From positions 124,001 through 188,000 of the forward strand of contig NZ_RQIH01000006.1 in the NCBI RefSeq assembly GCF_003939025.1: DNA of 64,000 nucleotides, given 5' to 3'. The position numbers and the translations under genes were made by a program. Of this stretch, positions 1-7,275 are shown one piece after another (within the stretch, counting starts at the first letter, position 1; the number at the start of each line of letters is the position of its first letter). A model generated the notes under the pieces. It saw only the letters and a list, made by a program, of their open reading frames with translations. It was not told the DNA's origin and searched no databases. This stretch comes from Rhizobium sophoriradicis. GTDB taxonomy: Bacteria; Pseudomonadota; Alphaproteobacteria; Rhizobiales; Rhizobiaceae.

Positions 1-31
1 TTGCGTCCGGAATTGCGTAAAACAAGAAGAG

Positions 32-71
32 CAGCGCATTTCCGTTGCTCGGATAATCAGGAAATGCGCTG
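32..71 (-). terminator. Hairpin just downstream of moaE, probable terminator
   Basis: Twelve-base perfect arms (CAGCGCATTTCC at 32-43, GGAAATGCGCTG at 60-71) enclose a 16-base loop, three bases beyond the moaE stop codon. Read on the minus strand the stem is followed by a moderately T-rich stretch (CTCTTCTTGTTTT). The position suits a terminator of the moaDE transcript. The long loop and imperfect T-tract leave open that it is another small palindromic repeat. Confidence 0.5.
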
Positions 72-73
72 AT

Positions 74-535
74 TTATTTCCACTTGTCGCGCGCCGCGTC
101 GTCGGCGTCTTTCGCCGCGACCCAGTCGCCGGCAGCGCCGTCCTTGCCGTGTTCTTTCTTCCAGAAAGGGGCCGCGGTCTTCAGGAAATCCATGACGAAG
201 TTGGCGCCGTCGAACGCCGCCTGCCGGTGCGGCGCGGCCGCAACGACGAGGACGATATTCTCGCCCACAGCGATCTTGCCGTAGCGGTGGATCGCAGTCA
301 GGCCAAGCAGCCCGAAACGCTCGACGGCAAGTTTGCCGATGCGGGCCATCTCGGCTTCGGCCATGCCGGGATAATGCTCGAGTTCCAGCGCCGCCAGCAC
401 ACCGCCGTCATCGCGGCAGAGGCCGGAGAAGGTAACGACCGCGCCGATGCCGGGCTTGCCCTTGGAGAGCAGGTCGACTTCGGCCTGCAGGTCGAAGTCG
501 TCGCGCTGGACGCGGATGGTGGGGGTGATGGTCAC
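74..535 (-). CDS. moaE: Molybdopterin synthase catalytic (large) subunit MoaE
   Basis: MoaE pairs with thiocarboxylated MoaD to insert the dithiolene sulfurs into cyclic pyranopterin monophosphate, forming molybdopterin in the cytoplasm. The protein has the MoaE fold signatures: an ELEHYPGM strand near residue 50, a core ending in HRYGKIAVGENIV, and the FWKKE segment at about residues 124-128 carrying the catalytic lysines. At about 153 aa the length is normal. The start is a GTG at 535 (or 538) because a GGAGG lies 5-8 bases upstream; a TTG at 577 would add 14 residues and run up to the adjacent repeat. It is the last gene of the minus-strand group and is separated from moaD by a 143-bp inverted-repeat element, so its translation may depend on reading through that structure. 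Confidence 0.93.
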   Translation of the reverse strand: MTITPTIRVQRDDFDLQAEVDLLSKGKPGIGAVVTFSGLCRDDGGVLAALELEHYPGMAEAEMARIGKLAVERFGLLGLTAIHRYGKIAVGENIVLVVAAAPHRQAAFDGANFVMDFLKTAAPFWKKEHGKDGAAGDWVAAKDADDAARDKWK

Positions 536-578
536 CACAGGGGCCTCCGCTGCTTTGATGCGCTGCCGTATCCCCAAC

Positions 579-721
579 CTCCCTCATTCCTGTGCTTGTC
601 ACAGGAATCCAGCCACCGCGCGTCGGCGCGGTGAATGACTTTTTCCTTTTGGCAAGTGCTTCTCTCGCGCCCAAGGACTTGGGCGCACTGGATTCCTGTG
701 ACAAGCACAGGAATGAGGGAG
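579..721. repeat. Dispersed inverted-repeat element, copy 1 (moaD-moaE gap)
   Basis: Perfect 34-base inverted arms lie at 579-612 and 688-721. Between them are two further hairpins: CACCGCGC/GCGCGGTG and GCGCCCAAG-GA-CTTGGGCGC. The fold would be a three-way junction, or cruciform. A second copy at 19224-19363 differs at paired positions in a compensating way. No protein is encoded and there is no transposase nearby. It lies in the moaD-moaE intergenic region and should be transcribed with them. Confidence 0.93.
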
Positions 722-779
722 AGAAGGGAAAACGCAGTCGTACCCATTGGCAGCTTTCCAAAGCCCAGGCGGATGAGTC

Positions 780-1034
780 TTATCCCCCCGTCATCGGCGG
801 AAAAATCCCAATCTCGCGGGCGCCCGATATCGGCTCGTCATGCTCGACATGCTCCATATCGAGCGCCACCCTGATCACCTCGGGATATTGAAGTGCGGCC
901 TCATATTCTTCGCCCAGCGTCTTCAAATGATTCAGAAGATCGGCGACGGTGACGACGGAGGAGGGGAGGTCGATCTCCTCCTCACCCTTGCCGATGCGCT
1001 CGCGCACCCAGGCGAAATAGACAAGCCGCGTCAT
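780..1034 (-). CDS. moaD: Molybdopterin synthase sulfur carrier subunit MoaD
   Basis: A small ubiquitin-like sulfur carrier of 84 aa ending in the obligatory Gly-Gly (residues 83-84). The C-terminal glycine is adenylated by MoeB and thiocarboxylated, then donates sulfur in the MoaDE complex. The N-terminus (MTRLVYFAWVRERIG) is the usual first strand of the family. Its ATG overlaps the pgsA stop codon by four bases (ATGA), indicating translational coupling. moaE follows after 244 bp containing a structured repeat, an unusually large gap for subunits of one enzyme. Confidence 0.95.
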   Translation of the reverse strand: MTRLVYFAWVRERIGKGEEEIDLPSSVVTVADLLNHLKTLGEEYEAALQYPEVIRVALDMEHVEHDEPISGAREIGIFPPMTGG

Positions 1035-1621
1035 TCCTCGTCATCCACGATATGTTTCAACCCGGCGCGGAAATAGTCGTAGCCGGTATAGATGGTCAGC
1101 AATGCTGCGATCCACAACAGTGCGATACCGGTCTGCGTCGTATAGGGGAAAATCTCGTCGCCGGCAGGACCCGCGAGCAGGAAGGCGATGGCGACGAGCT
1201 GCAGCGTCGTCTTCCATTTGGCAATACGTGTCACCGGCACGCTGACCTTCAGCGCCGCCAGATATTCACGCAGGCCGGACACCAGGATCTCGCGGCAGAG
1301 AATGGTGATCGCCGCCCAGATCGACCAGCCGGCGATGGTCTGGTCGGCCGCGACCAGCAGCAGGATCGAGGCGACCAGCAGTTTGTCGGCGATCGGATCG
1401 AGCATGCGGCCGATATTCGACGTCTGGTTCCAGATGCGGGCGAGATAGCCGTCGAGGAAATCGGTGAGCGAGGCGATGATGAAGATCCACAGCGCCACCC
1501 AGCGCGCCGTATTGCTGATCGACAGCCTGCCCTCGATGAAAAAGCAGAGCACGATCACCGGCACGGCAAGGATGCGGCCGTAAGTCAGAAGGTTGGGAAG
1601 GCTGTACGCACGCGATGCCAT
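1031..1621 (-). CDS. pgsA: CDP-diacylglycerol--glycerol-3-phosphate 3-phosphatidyltransferase
   Basis: Inner-membrane enzyme making phosphatidylglycerol phosphate from CDP-diacylglycerol and glycerol-3-phosphate, the committed step to PG and cardiolipin. The 196-aa protein carries the full CDP-alcohol phosphotransferase motif D-x2-D-G-x2-A-R-x8-G-x3-D-x3-D at residues 54-79 (D54, D57, G58, A61, R62, G71, D75, D79). About six hydrophobic segments surround it. It lies downstream of uvrC, as in many proteobacteria, and overlaps moaD by four bases. Confidence 0.95.
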   Translation of the reverse strand: MASRAYSLPNLLTYGRILAVPVIVLCFFIEGRLSISNTARWVALWIFIIASLTDFLDGYLARIWNQTSNIGRMLDPIADKLLVASILLLVAADQTIAGWSIWAAITILCREILVSGLREYLAALKVSVPVTRIAKWKTTLQLVAIAFLLAGPAGDEIFPYTTQTGIALLWIAALLTIYTGYDYFRAGLKHIVDDEE

Positions 1622-1668
1622 GGATCGTTTCTCTGATTGATGCGCCGCGATAGCGCCGCGCGTCTTGA

Positions 1669-1690
1669 CGAAAATCGATTCCGATTTTCG
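1669..1690. repeat. Perfect 9-bp palindrome in the uvrC-pgsA gap
   Basis: CGAAAATCG, a 4-base loop ATTC, then CGATTTTCG. It lies in the 162-bp space between uvrC and pgsA and has no T-tract on either strand, so it is not an obvious terminator. It could be a protein-binding site or a small dispersed palindrome; no second copy was noticed in this window. Confidence 0.6.
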
Positions 1691-1783
1691 GGCCGATGCC
1701 GTAGATGACGGCTTTGAGCGTAGACCGTCAACATTGTTTCTGTCTTTTCGTCCCCTTTGCGTGGAATTTGCGACGGACGGCGG

Positions 1784-3823
1784 TTATTTCGCGGCGTCGT
1801 CGTGGAAATGGTTGTAGACCTGCTTGGCAACGGCCTCCGAAATGCCTTCTACCGCCATCAGGTCGGACAGAGCGGCGCGCGAAACCGCTTTCGCGGTGCC
1901 GAAATGCTGCAGCAGCGCCCGCTTGCGCGACGGGCCGATGCCGCCGATCTCGTCGAGCGGGTTCTTGACCATTTCTTTCTTGCGCCGCGCCCGGTGCGAG
2001 CCGATCGCGAAGCGATGCGCCTCGTCGCGCATGCGCTGGATGAAGTAGAGCACCGGATCGCGCGGCGGCAGCGTGAAGCTCTCGCGCCCTGGCGGAAAAA
2101 AACGCTCGCGCCCGGCATCGCGGTCGACACCCTTGGCTATGCCGATCGCCATGACGCTGTCAGTGATGCCGAGCTCGGCGAGGATGGCGCGCACCGCCGT
2201 CATCTGCCCCTGGCCGCCATCGATCAGGATCACATCGGGCCAGGCTGGGAAGGGCATGTCGGCGGCGTCGGCAGCAGCTGCCTGCGCCGTCCGGTCGGGA
2301 ATGCCTTCCTCCTTGATCAGCCGCGAGAACCGCCGTGTCATCACCTCTTTCATCATGCCGAAGTCGTCGCCGGGAGTGATGTCGGTCGATTTGATGTTGA
2401 ACTTGCGGTACTGGTTCTTCACGAAACCTTCCGGCCCCGCCACTACCATGCCGCCGACGGCATTGGTGCCCATGATATGTGAGTTGTCGTAGATTTCGAT
2501 GCGCTGCGGCGCATAGGCAAGCCCGAAGGTCTCCTTGAAGCCCTCGAGCAGTCGTGACTGCGACGCCGTCTCGGCAAGCTTTCGCCCATGCGCCTCGCGC
2601 GCATTGCCGATGACGTGCTCGACGAGATCGCGCTTTTCGCCCCGCTGCGGCACGAGGATGGAAACCTTGTGACCGGCCTTTTCGCTGAGTGCGGCGGCGA
2701 GCAGTTCCAGTTCCTCGACCGTCTCCGACAGCATGATCTGCTTCGGCACCGGCTTGTCGTCGTAAAACTGCGCCAGAAAAGCATTCAGCACTTCGGCGCC
2801 GGAAAGCTGCGGGTCGGCCTTCGGAAAATAGGCGCGGTTGCCCCAGTTCTGACCGGTGCGGAAGAAGAAGACCTGGATGCAGGAGACGCCGCCTTCGTGA
2901 TGGATGGCGAAAACGTCCGCTTCCTCAACGCCGGCCGGATTGATGCCCTGGTGGCTCTGCACATGCGAAAGTGCCGCCAGGCGATCGCGATAGATCGCCG
3001 CCCGCTCGAAGTCGAGATCCTCGGCGGCCTGGTTCATCGCTTCGGCCATATGCGACTTCACCTTCTGGCTTTTGCCCGAAAGGAAGTCCTTCGCCTCCTG
3101 CACCAGTTCGGCGTAACCCTCGTCGCTGACCTCATGGGTGCAGGGCCCGGAGCAGCGCTTGATCTGATAGAGCAGGCAGGGGCGGGTGCGCGTTTCGAAG
3201 ACGCTGTCGGTGCAGGTGCGGATCAGGAAGGCGCGTTGCAGCGAATTGATCGTCCGCCCGACCGCGCCCGCCGACGCGAAAGGTCCGAAATAGTCGCCCT
3301 TTCGCGCCCTGGCGCCGCGATGCTTGAAAATCGCCGGCGCCCGGTGATCGCCGGTGATCAAAATATAGGGAAACGACTTGTCGTCGCGCAGCAGCACGTT
3401 AAAGCGCGGCCGCAAGCGCTTGATCAGATTCGCTTCCAAGAGCAGCGCTTCGGTTTCCGTGCGCGTCGTCACGAATTCCATATTCGCCGTCTGGCGCACC
3501 ATCTGGGCAATGCGGTTGGAATGCACGCGGCCGACCGCGTAATTGCCGACACGCTTCTTCAGGCTGCGCGCCTTGCCGACATAAAGTACGTCACCTTCGG
3601 CATTGAACATGCGGTAGACGCCGGGACTGTTCGGCAGGCGTTTGACGAATTCGCCGATCAGTTCGGCGCCGATGAGCCCAGTCTCGTTGAGGCTGCCGGC
3701 GTTCCAGTCGACCGCCGCCGCGAGGGGGGCGGCGGAAACCTCGCCTTCCACCTCGATCTCGTCTTCGCTCTCATCCGTTTCGTCGTAGAGAACGCCGCCA
3801 TCCAGCAGCTTTCGTCCGTTCAT
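1784..3823 (-). CDS. uvrC: Excinuclease ABC subunit C
   Basis: Nucleotide excision repair nuclease that makes the 3' and 5' incisions after UvrAB damage recognition. In the 679-aa protein an N-terminal GIY-YIG nuclease is visible (G68-V69-Y70 and Y81-V82-G83). A UVR/UvrB-interaction segment follows around 255-290, then the C-terminal endonuclease core ([12 protein letters not shown]) and a helix-hairpin-helix pair at the end. An acidic extension of about 50 residues ([15 protein letters not shown]) precedes the GIY-YIG domain, beyond the length of E. coli UvrC (about 610 aa). The ATG overlaps the stop of the upstream SDR gene by four bases. Confidence 0.96.
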   Translation of the reverse strand: MNGRKLLDGGVLYDETDESEDEIEVEGEVSAAPLAAAVDWNAGSLNETGLIGAELIGEFVKRLPNSPGVYRMFNAEGDVLYVGKARSLKKRVGNYAVGRVHSNRIAQMVRQTANMEFVTTRTETEALLLEANLIKRLRPRFNVLLRDDKSFPYILITGDHRAPAIFKHRGARARKGDYFGPFASAGAVGRTINSLQRAFLIRTCTDSVFETRTRPCLLYQIKRCSGPCTHEVSDEGYAELVQEAKDFLSGKSQKVKSHMAEAMNQAAEDLDFERAAIYRDRLAALSHVQSHQGINPAGVEEADVFAIHHEGGVSCIQVFFFRTGQNWGNRAYFPKADPQLSGAEVLNAFLAQFYDDKPVPKQIMLSETVEELELLAAALSEKAGHKVSILVPQRGEKRDLVEHVIGNAREAHGRKLAETASQSRLLEGFKETFGLAYAPQRIEIYDNSHIMGTNAVGGMVVAGPEGFVKNQYRKFNIKSTDITPGDDFGMMKEVMTRRFSRLIKEEGIPDRTAQAAAADAADMPFPAWPDVILIDGGQGQMTAVRAILAELGITDSVMAIGIAKGVDRDAGRERFFPPGRESFTLPPRDPVLYFIQRMRDEAHRFAIGSHRARRKKEMVKNPLDEIGGIGPSRKRALLQHFGTAKAVSRAALSDLMAVEGISEAVAKQVYNHFHDDAAK

Positions 3824-4587
3824 TCCGTAATCTCCGCCACATCGGGCGTCTGCCAGGCGAGGTGCTGGCCGCCGTCGAGGGCAATCATCTGGCCGGTGAT
3901 CGAGGGCGTGTCGAAGAGGAAGCGAATCGTTCGTCCGAACTCGCCGAATCCCGGCCCCGCCTTCATGATAAGCCCGTCGATCTGAGCCTGGAAGTCCTCT
4001 TCCGATTGCCGCGCGCTGCGCACCGTCGGGCCGGGGCCGATGGCGTTGACGCGCAGCTTCGGCGCAAAGGTCTGCGCCATCGTCTGCGTCGCCGTCCAGA
4101 GTGCCGCCTTGGAGAGCGTATAGGAATAGAAGCCCGGATTGAGCGCCCAGACGCGCTGGTCGATGATGTTGACGATCAGTCCGGTCGCATCATCAGGCAG
4201 CTGTTCGGCAAAGGCTGCGGCAAGAATCGAGGGCGCGCGCACATGGATATCGAAATGCTGCGCCCATGCTTCCGCATCGAAACTGCGGGCCGAATCCTGA
4301 CGGAAGATCGAGGCGTTGTTGACGAGCAGATCGATCGGACCGAGCGCCTCCGCCGCTCTTTTTATGAGGGCGCCGGTTTCGCCGCTATCGGTAAGGTCGG
4401 CTTTGAGCGCGAGCGCCCGATATCCCTTCCGCCGCAATTCCGCCGCCAGTTCTTCGGCTTCGCCGAGGGAGCCGTTCGCGTGAATCGCAACGGAAAAGCC
4501 ATTTGCAGCAAGGTCTTCGGCAATTGCCCGGCCTATTCTCTTGGCAGCCCCCGTTATCAGGGCCGCGCGAAGTCTTTCGTCGTTCAA
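3820..4587 (-). CDS. Short-chain dehydrogenase of pteridine-reductase (PTR1/FolM) type
   Basis: NAD(P)H-dependent SDR of 255 aa. Instead of the classical TGxxxGxG, residues 12-19 read TGAAKRIG, matching the TGxxxRxG motif of pteridine reductases. The usual catalytic serine is absent and an Asp (D143) lies 13 residues before Tyr156, with Lys160 following. This Asp-Tyr-Lys spacing is that of trypanosomatid PTR1 and bacterial FolM, so reduction of dihydropterins or dihydrofolate is a reasonable inference; no assay evidence is visible. The start codon is TTG (CAA at 4585-4587 on the plus strand) with an AGAAGG about ten bases upstream. It is first in the operon with uvrC, pgsA, moaD and moaE, the last two being in the pterin-based molybdenum cofactor pathway. 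Confidence 0.82.
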   Translation of the reverse strand: MNDERLRAALITGAAKRIGRAIAEDLAANGFSVAIHANGSLGEAEELAAELRRKGYRALALKADLTDSGETGALIKRAAEALGPIDLLVNNASIFRQDSARSFDAEAWAQHFDIHVRAPSILAAAFAEQLPDDATGLIVNIIDQRVWALNPGFYSYTLSKAALWTATQTMAQTFAPKLRVNAIGPGPTVRSARQSEEDFQAQIDGLIMKAGPGFGEFGRTIRFLFDTPSITGQMIALDGGQHLAWQTPDVAEITE

Positions 4588-4952
4588 AATCTAGCCTTCT
4601 GATCCCGCGAGTCTGTTTGTCGACTATATAGGGGCGGGCGGAGATTATATAAATAGGCTGCTGCGGTTGCCATCGTTGCCCTGATATTCTATGTATTATT
4701 TAAGAATGCGATTTCCTAAAATAAGTATTTTTAGTTTAACCCTTCAGTAGGGTTAATGAAGTGTATGTTGCGCTCAAGCAACATCGAATTTCAGCCATGT
4801 GGCCGCCACAATGATATCACAATTTGGCTCTTTCAAATCCGCATTTCAGTTTCAATTTCAGTCCCGATCCGGAAGGGACATCTGGCAATTTCCCCGCCAA
4901 TGCTTCGCTGATAGACAGATGAAAAGCGGCGCGGGACTGAAAGGAGAAAAGT
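4588..4952. other. Divergent intergenic region between the SDR operon and the beta-barrel gene
   Basis: 365 bp, markedly AT-rich at 4620-4760 compared with the flanking genes, consistent with divergent promoters. It contains two clean inverted repeats: TTAACCCT-5-AGGGTTAA (4736-4756) and ATGTTGC-6-GCAACAT (4765-4784). Neither has a T-tract, so both may be operators or 5'-leader hairpins of the outer-membrane protein mRNA. A strong ribosome-binding site (AAAGGAGAAAAGT) precedes the ATG at 4953. No convincing coding sequence was seen. Confidence 0.6.
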
Positions 4953-5588
4953 ATGCGTGTACTCATTGCTGGCCTCATGGCCTCTGCTTTTGCAATCGCG
5001 GGCGTCTCGGCAGCTCAGGCGGCCGATGCCGTCGATCAGGTTCCGGAAGCACCGGTCGCCCAGGACGCCCCGGTCAAGCCGGCCGGCAACTGGGAGGGCT
5101 TCTACCTCGGCGGCGCCGGCACCTACAACATGGGTGACTTCGGTTCCGACCGTCACACCTATGGTTTCGGCGGCCAGGTCTTCACCGGCTATAACTGGCA
5201 GGCCGGCCAGATCGTCTACGGCGTTGAATCTGACCTCGGCTACAGCGGCGACGACGTTTCCTCGGGCGGCGTCGAGAACAAGTATGGCTGGAACGGCTCC
5301 GTCCGTGGCCGCGTCGGCTACGACATGAACCCCTTCCTGCTCTACGGTACCGCCGGTCTTGCCCTCGGCAACATCAAGGTTTCCGATGACACCTCGGACG
5401 AAAGCAAGACGGCTTACGGCTATACGGTCGGCGCCGGCGTCGAAGCCTTCGTGACTAACAACATCACGACGCGCCTGGAATATCGCTACACCGACTACCA
5501 GAGCAAGGATTACGACCTCGACTCCGGCAGCTTCTCGCGCGGTTACGACGAGAACAGCGTCAAGCTCGGTATCGGCGTCAAGTTCTAA
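4953..5588 (+). CDS. Outer-membrane beta-barrel protein (Omp25/RopB-like)
   Basis: A 211-aa exported protein. A signal peptide covers residues 1-23/24 (cleavage after AQA). A short proline-rich linker follows (QDAPVKPAGNWEGFY), then alternating strands rich in Gly and aromatics typical of an eight-stranded barrel, ending in the C-terminal Phe (GIGVKF) recognised by the BAM machinery. The NWEGFYLGG start of the barrel is characteristic of the abundant rhizobial/Brucella small porin-like proteins. It has a long AT-rich leader with hairpins and its own terminator, so it is probably monocistronic, highly expressed and possibly regulated post-transcriptionally. Confidence 0.9.
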   Translation: MRVLIAGLMASAFAIAGVSAAQAADAVDQVPEAPVAQDAPVKPAGNWEGFYLGGAGTYNMGDFGSDRHTYGFGGQVFTGYNWQAGQIVYGVESDLGYSGDDVSSGGVENKYGWNGSVRGRVGYDMNPFLLYGTAGLALGNIKVSDDTSDESKTAYGYTVGAGVEAFVTNNITTRLEYRYTDYQSKDYDLDSGSFSRGYDENSVKLGIGVKF

Positions 5589-5611
5589 GCCGACTGGACA
5601 GAAATACGAGG

Positions 5612-5640
5612 AAGCCGGGCACGTCGCCCGGCTTTTTTGT
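5612..5640 (+). terminator. Rho-independent terminator of the beta-barrel gene
   Basis: AAGCCGGGC, 5-base loop, GCCCGGCTT, followed by six Ts, starting 23 bases after the stop codon. Confidence 0.93.
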
Positions 5641-5670
5641 TGGCTCGATCCTCGTAAATCGGCTGCCGGA

Positions 5671-6267
5671 TCAGGCGCTGGCCTTGAGCTCGCTATGAGC
5701 GGGGAATTTCTTTTCGAATTGCTCCAGCCAGTCGATCAACGGTCCATGATCGGCTTCCCACTGGTCTTTGAAGCGCAGGTCGAGATAGTCGAGCATGGCG
5801 GCGAGTGCAAAATGCCCGCCATTGAGCTTCTTTCCGAGTTTCGGCGGCTTGGCGCTGAGATGGGCAAGCCCGGCCGTCACCTTCTTCCATTGCCGGTCGA
5901 TCCAGGGCTGATGGACCTTTTCCTCGTCGCGGAAGCGCCGCTCGTAGACGATCGTGAGCAGGCAGTCGCAAATGCCGTCGCACAGTGCTTCGAGCACTTC
6001 TGCATCCGTGCGTTTGCCATTTTTGGAAGGATAGAGCCCGCCCTTCGTCAGCCGGTCGAAATAATGCATGATTGCCACGCTGTCGAAGATCGACGCCCCG
6101 TCATCCGTCAGAAGCGTCGGAATTTTCCCGAGTGGATTGTTGTCCACCAGGATCGCAGGCCCGGTATTGGTGTCGACTCGGACGGCGTTCAGCTCGATAC
6201 CGAGGAAATGCGCGGCCATCCGCACCTTGCTGGAATAGGGCGATGCGGGCGAACAGAGGAGCTTCAT
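5671..6267 (-). CDS. Glutathione S-transferase family protein
   Basis: A 198-aa cytosolic GST-like protein. The N-terminal thioredoxin fold shows SPASPYSSKVR (residues about 6-16, the active-site serine region), the cis-proline GKIPTLL, and the glutathione gamma-glutamyl binding DS pair in IFDSVAIMHYF. An all-helical C-terminal domain follows. The start at 6267 (MKLLCSPAS) is chosen because the thioredoxin strand begins immediately; upstream in-frame codons continue but encode arginine-rich, non-GST sequence. The substrate cannot be told from sequence. Confidence 0.88.
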   Translation of the reverse strand: MKLLCSPASPYSSKVRMAAHFLGIELNAVRVDTNTGPAILVDNNPLGKIPTLLTDDGASIFDSVAIMHYFDRLTKGGLYPSKNGKRTDAEVLEALCDGICDCLLTIVYERRFRDEEKVHQPWIDRQWKKVTAGLAHLSAKPPKLGKKLNGGHFALAAMLDYLDLRFKDQWEADHGPLIDWLEQFEKKFPAHSELKASA

Positions 6268-6323
6268 GGGACACCTGACGAGATTGTGAATGGCGCGGAC
6301 TATCCCCGAAGCCGATGGTAGGG

Positions 6324-7193
6324 TCAATCGCCCTTGGCCGTCTTGTTCTCGCCGCGCAGCCAGAAGGCGCGTTGCGAGGCGAAGCGGTCCTGCGCCAGGT
6401 GGTCCTTCAGCGCGGGAAGCATCTGGTGCAACTCGTCCTTCAGGGTGAAGGGCGGATTGACGATGACGAGGCCTGAGCCGGTCAGTCCTGTCGTGCCGCG
6501 ATCGCTGCGCACGGTCAGTTCGGCGCAGAGCATTTTCGGAATGTCGAGCGCCTGCAGCGTCTCGTGGAATTCCTTGATCGGCGCGCCCTTCTTCAGCGGA
6601 TACCACAGGCAATAGGTGCCGCCGGGAAAGCGCCGATAGGCCCTCTCCAGCCCCTTGGCCAGGCGCTGATATTCGTCCTCTTCCTCGAAGGGCGGATCGA
6701 CGAGCACGATTCCGCGCTTTTCCTTCGGCGGCAGATGCGCGCCGAGCGCCAGCCAGCCGTCGAGTTCGGTGATGCGCGCATGGTGATCGCCTTCGAACAG
6801 CCGGTGCAGACGCGCATAGTCCTCGGGATGCAGCTCCATCGCCGACAGCCTGTCCTGCGGCCGGAACAGCATGCGCGCCAGTTTCGGCGATCCGGGATAA
6901 AAGCGGATGCCGCCCTCCGGATTGAGTTCGCGAATTGCCGAGAGGTAGGGTTCCAGCAGCTCGGAAACCTGCGGTCCGAGGTCGGCCTCCATCAGCTTGC
7001 CGATGCCCTCAAGCCATTCGCCGGTTTTCTGCGCCTCCTCGGAGGAAAGGTCGTAGAGGCCGATGCCGGCATGCGTGTCGAGCACGCGGAAGCCGCCATC
7101 CTTCTTCTGCATGTAGCGGATCAGCCGCGCCAGCACGGCATGTTTCAGCACATCGGCAAAATTGCCCGCATGGTAGATGTGGCGGTAGTTCAT
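6324..7193 (-). CDS. rlmJ: 23S rRNA (adenine(2030)-N6)-methyltransferase RlmJ
   Basis: SAM-dependent methyltransferase modifying A2030 of 23S rRNA. The 289-aa length and the start MNYRHIYHAGNFADVLKH are hallmarks of the RlmJ/YhiR family. A SAM-site segment (HAGIGLYDL, about 41-49) and the N6-adenine motif DPPFE (166-170) are present. It is divergent from the molybdopterin oxidoreductase gene, with 82 bp between their starts. Confidence 0.94.
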   Translation of the reverse strand: MNYRHIYHAGNFADVLKHAVLARLIRYMQKKDGGFRVLDTHAGIGLYDLSSEEAQKTGEWLEGIGKLMEADLGPQVSELLEPYLSAIRELNPEGGIRFYPGSPKLARMLFRPQDRLSAMELHPEDYARLHRLFEGDHHARITELDGWLALGAHLPPKEKRGIVLVDPPFEEEDEYQRLAKGLERAYRRFPGGTYCLWYPLKKGAPIKEFHETLQALDIPKMLCAELTVRSDRGTTGLTGSGLVIVNPPFTLKDELHQMLPALKDHLAQDRFASQRAFWLRGENKTAKGD

Positions 7194-7275
7194 TTTCGCT
7201 GATGTCCGTATGAATTCGCGTCATGGGGAGTTTTTCTGGCTTTTGGCCATTCAAGCCTTGGAATATACAAATGCC

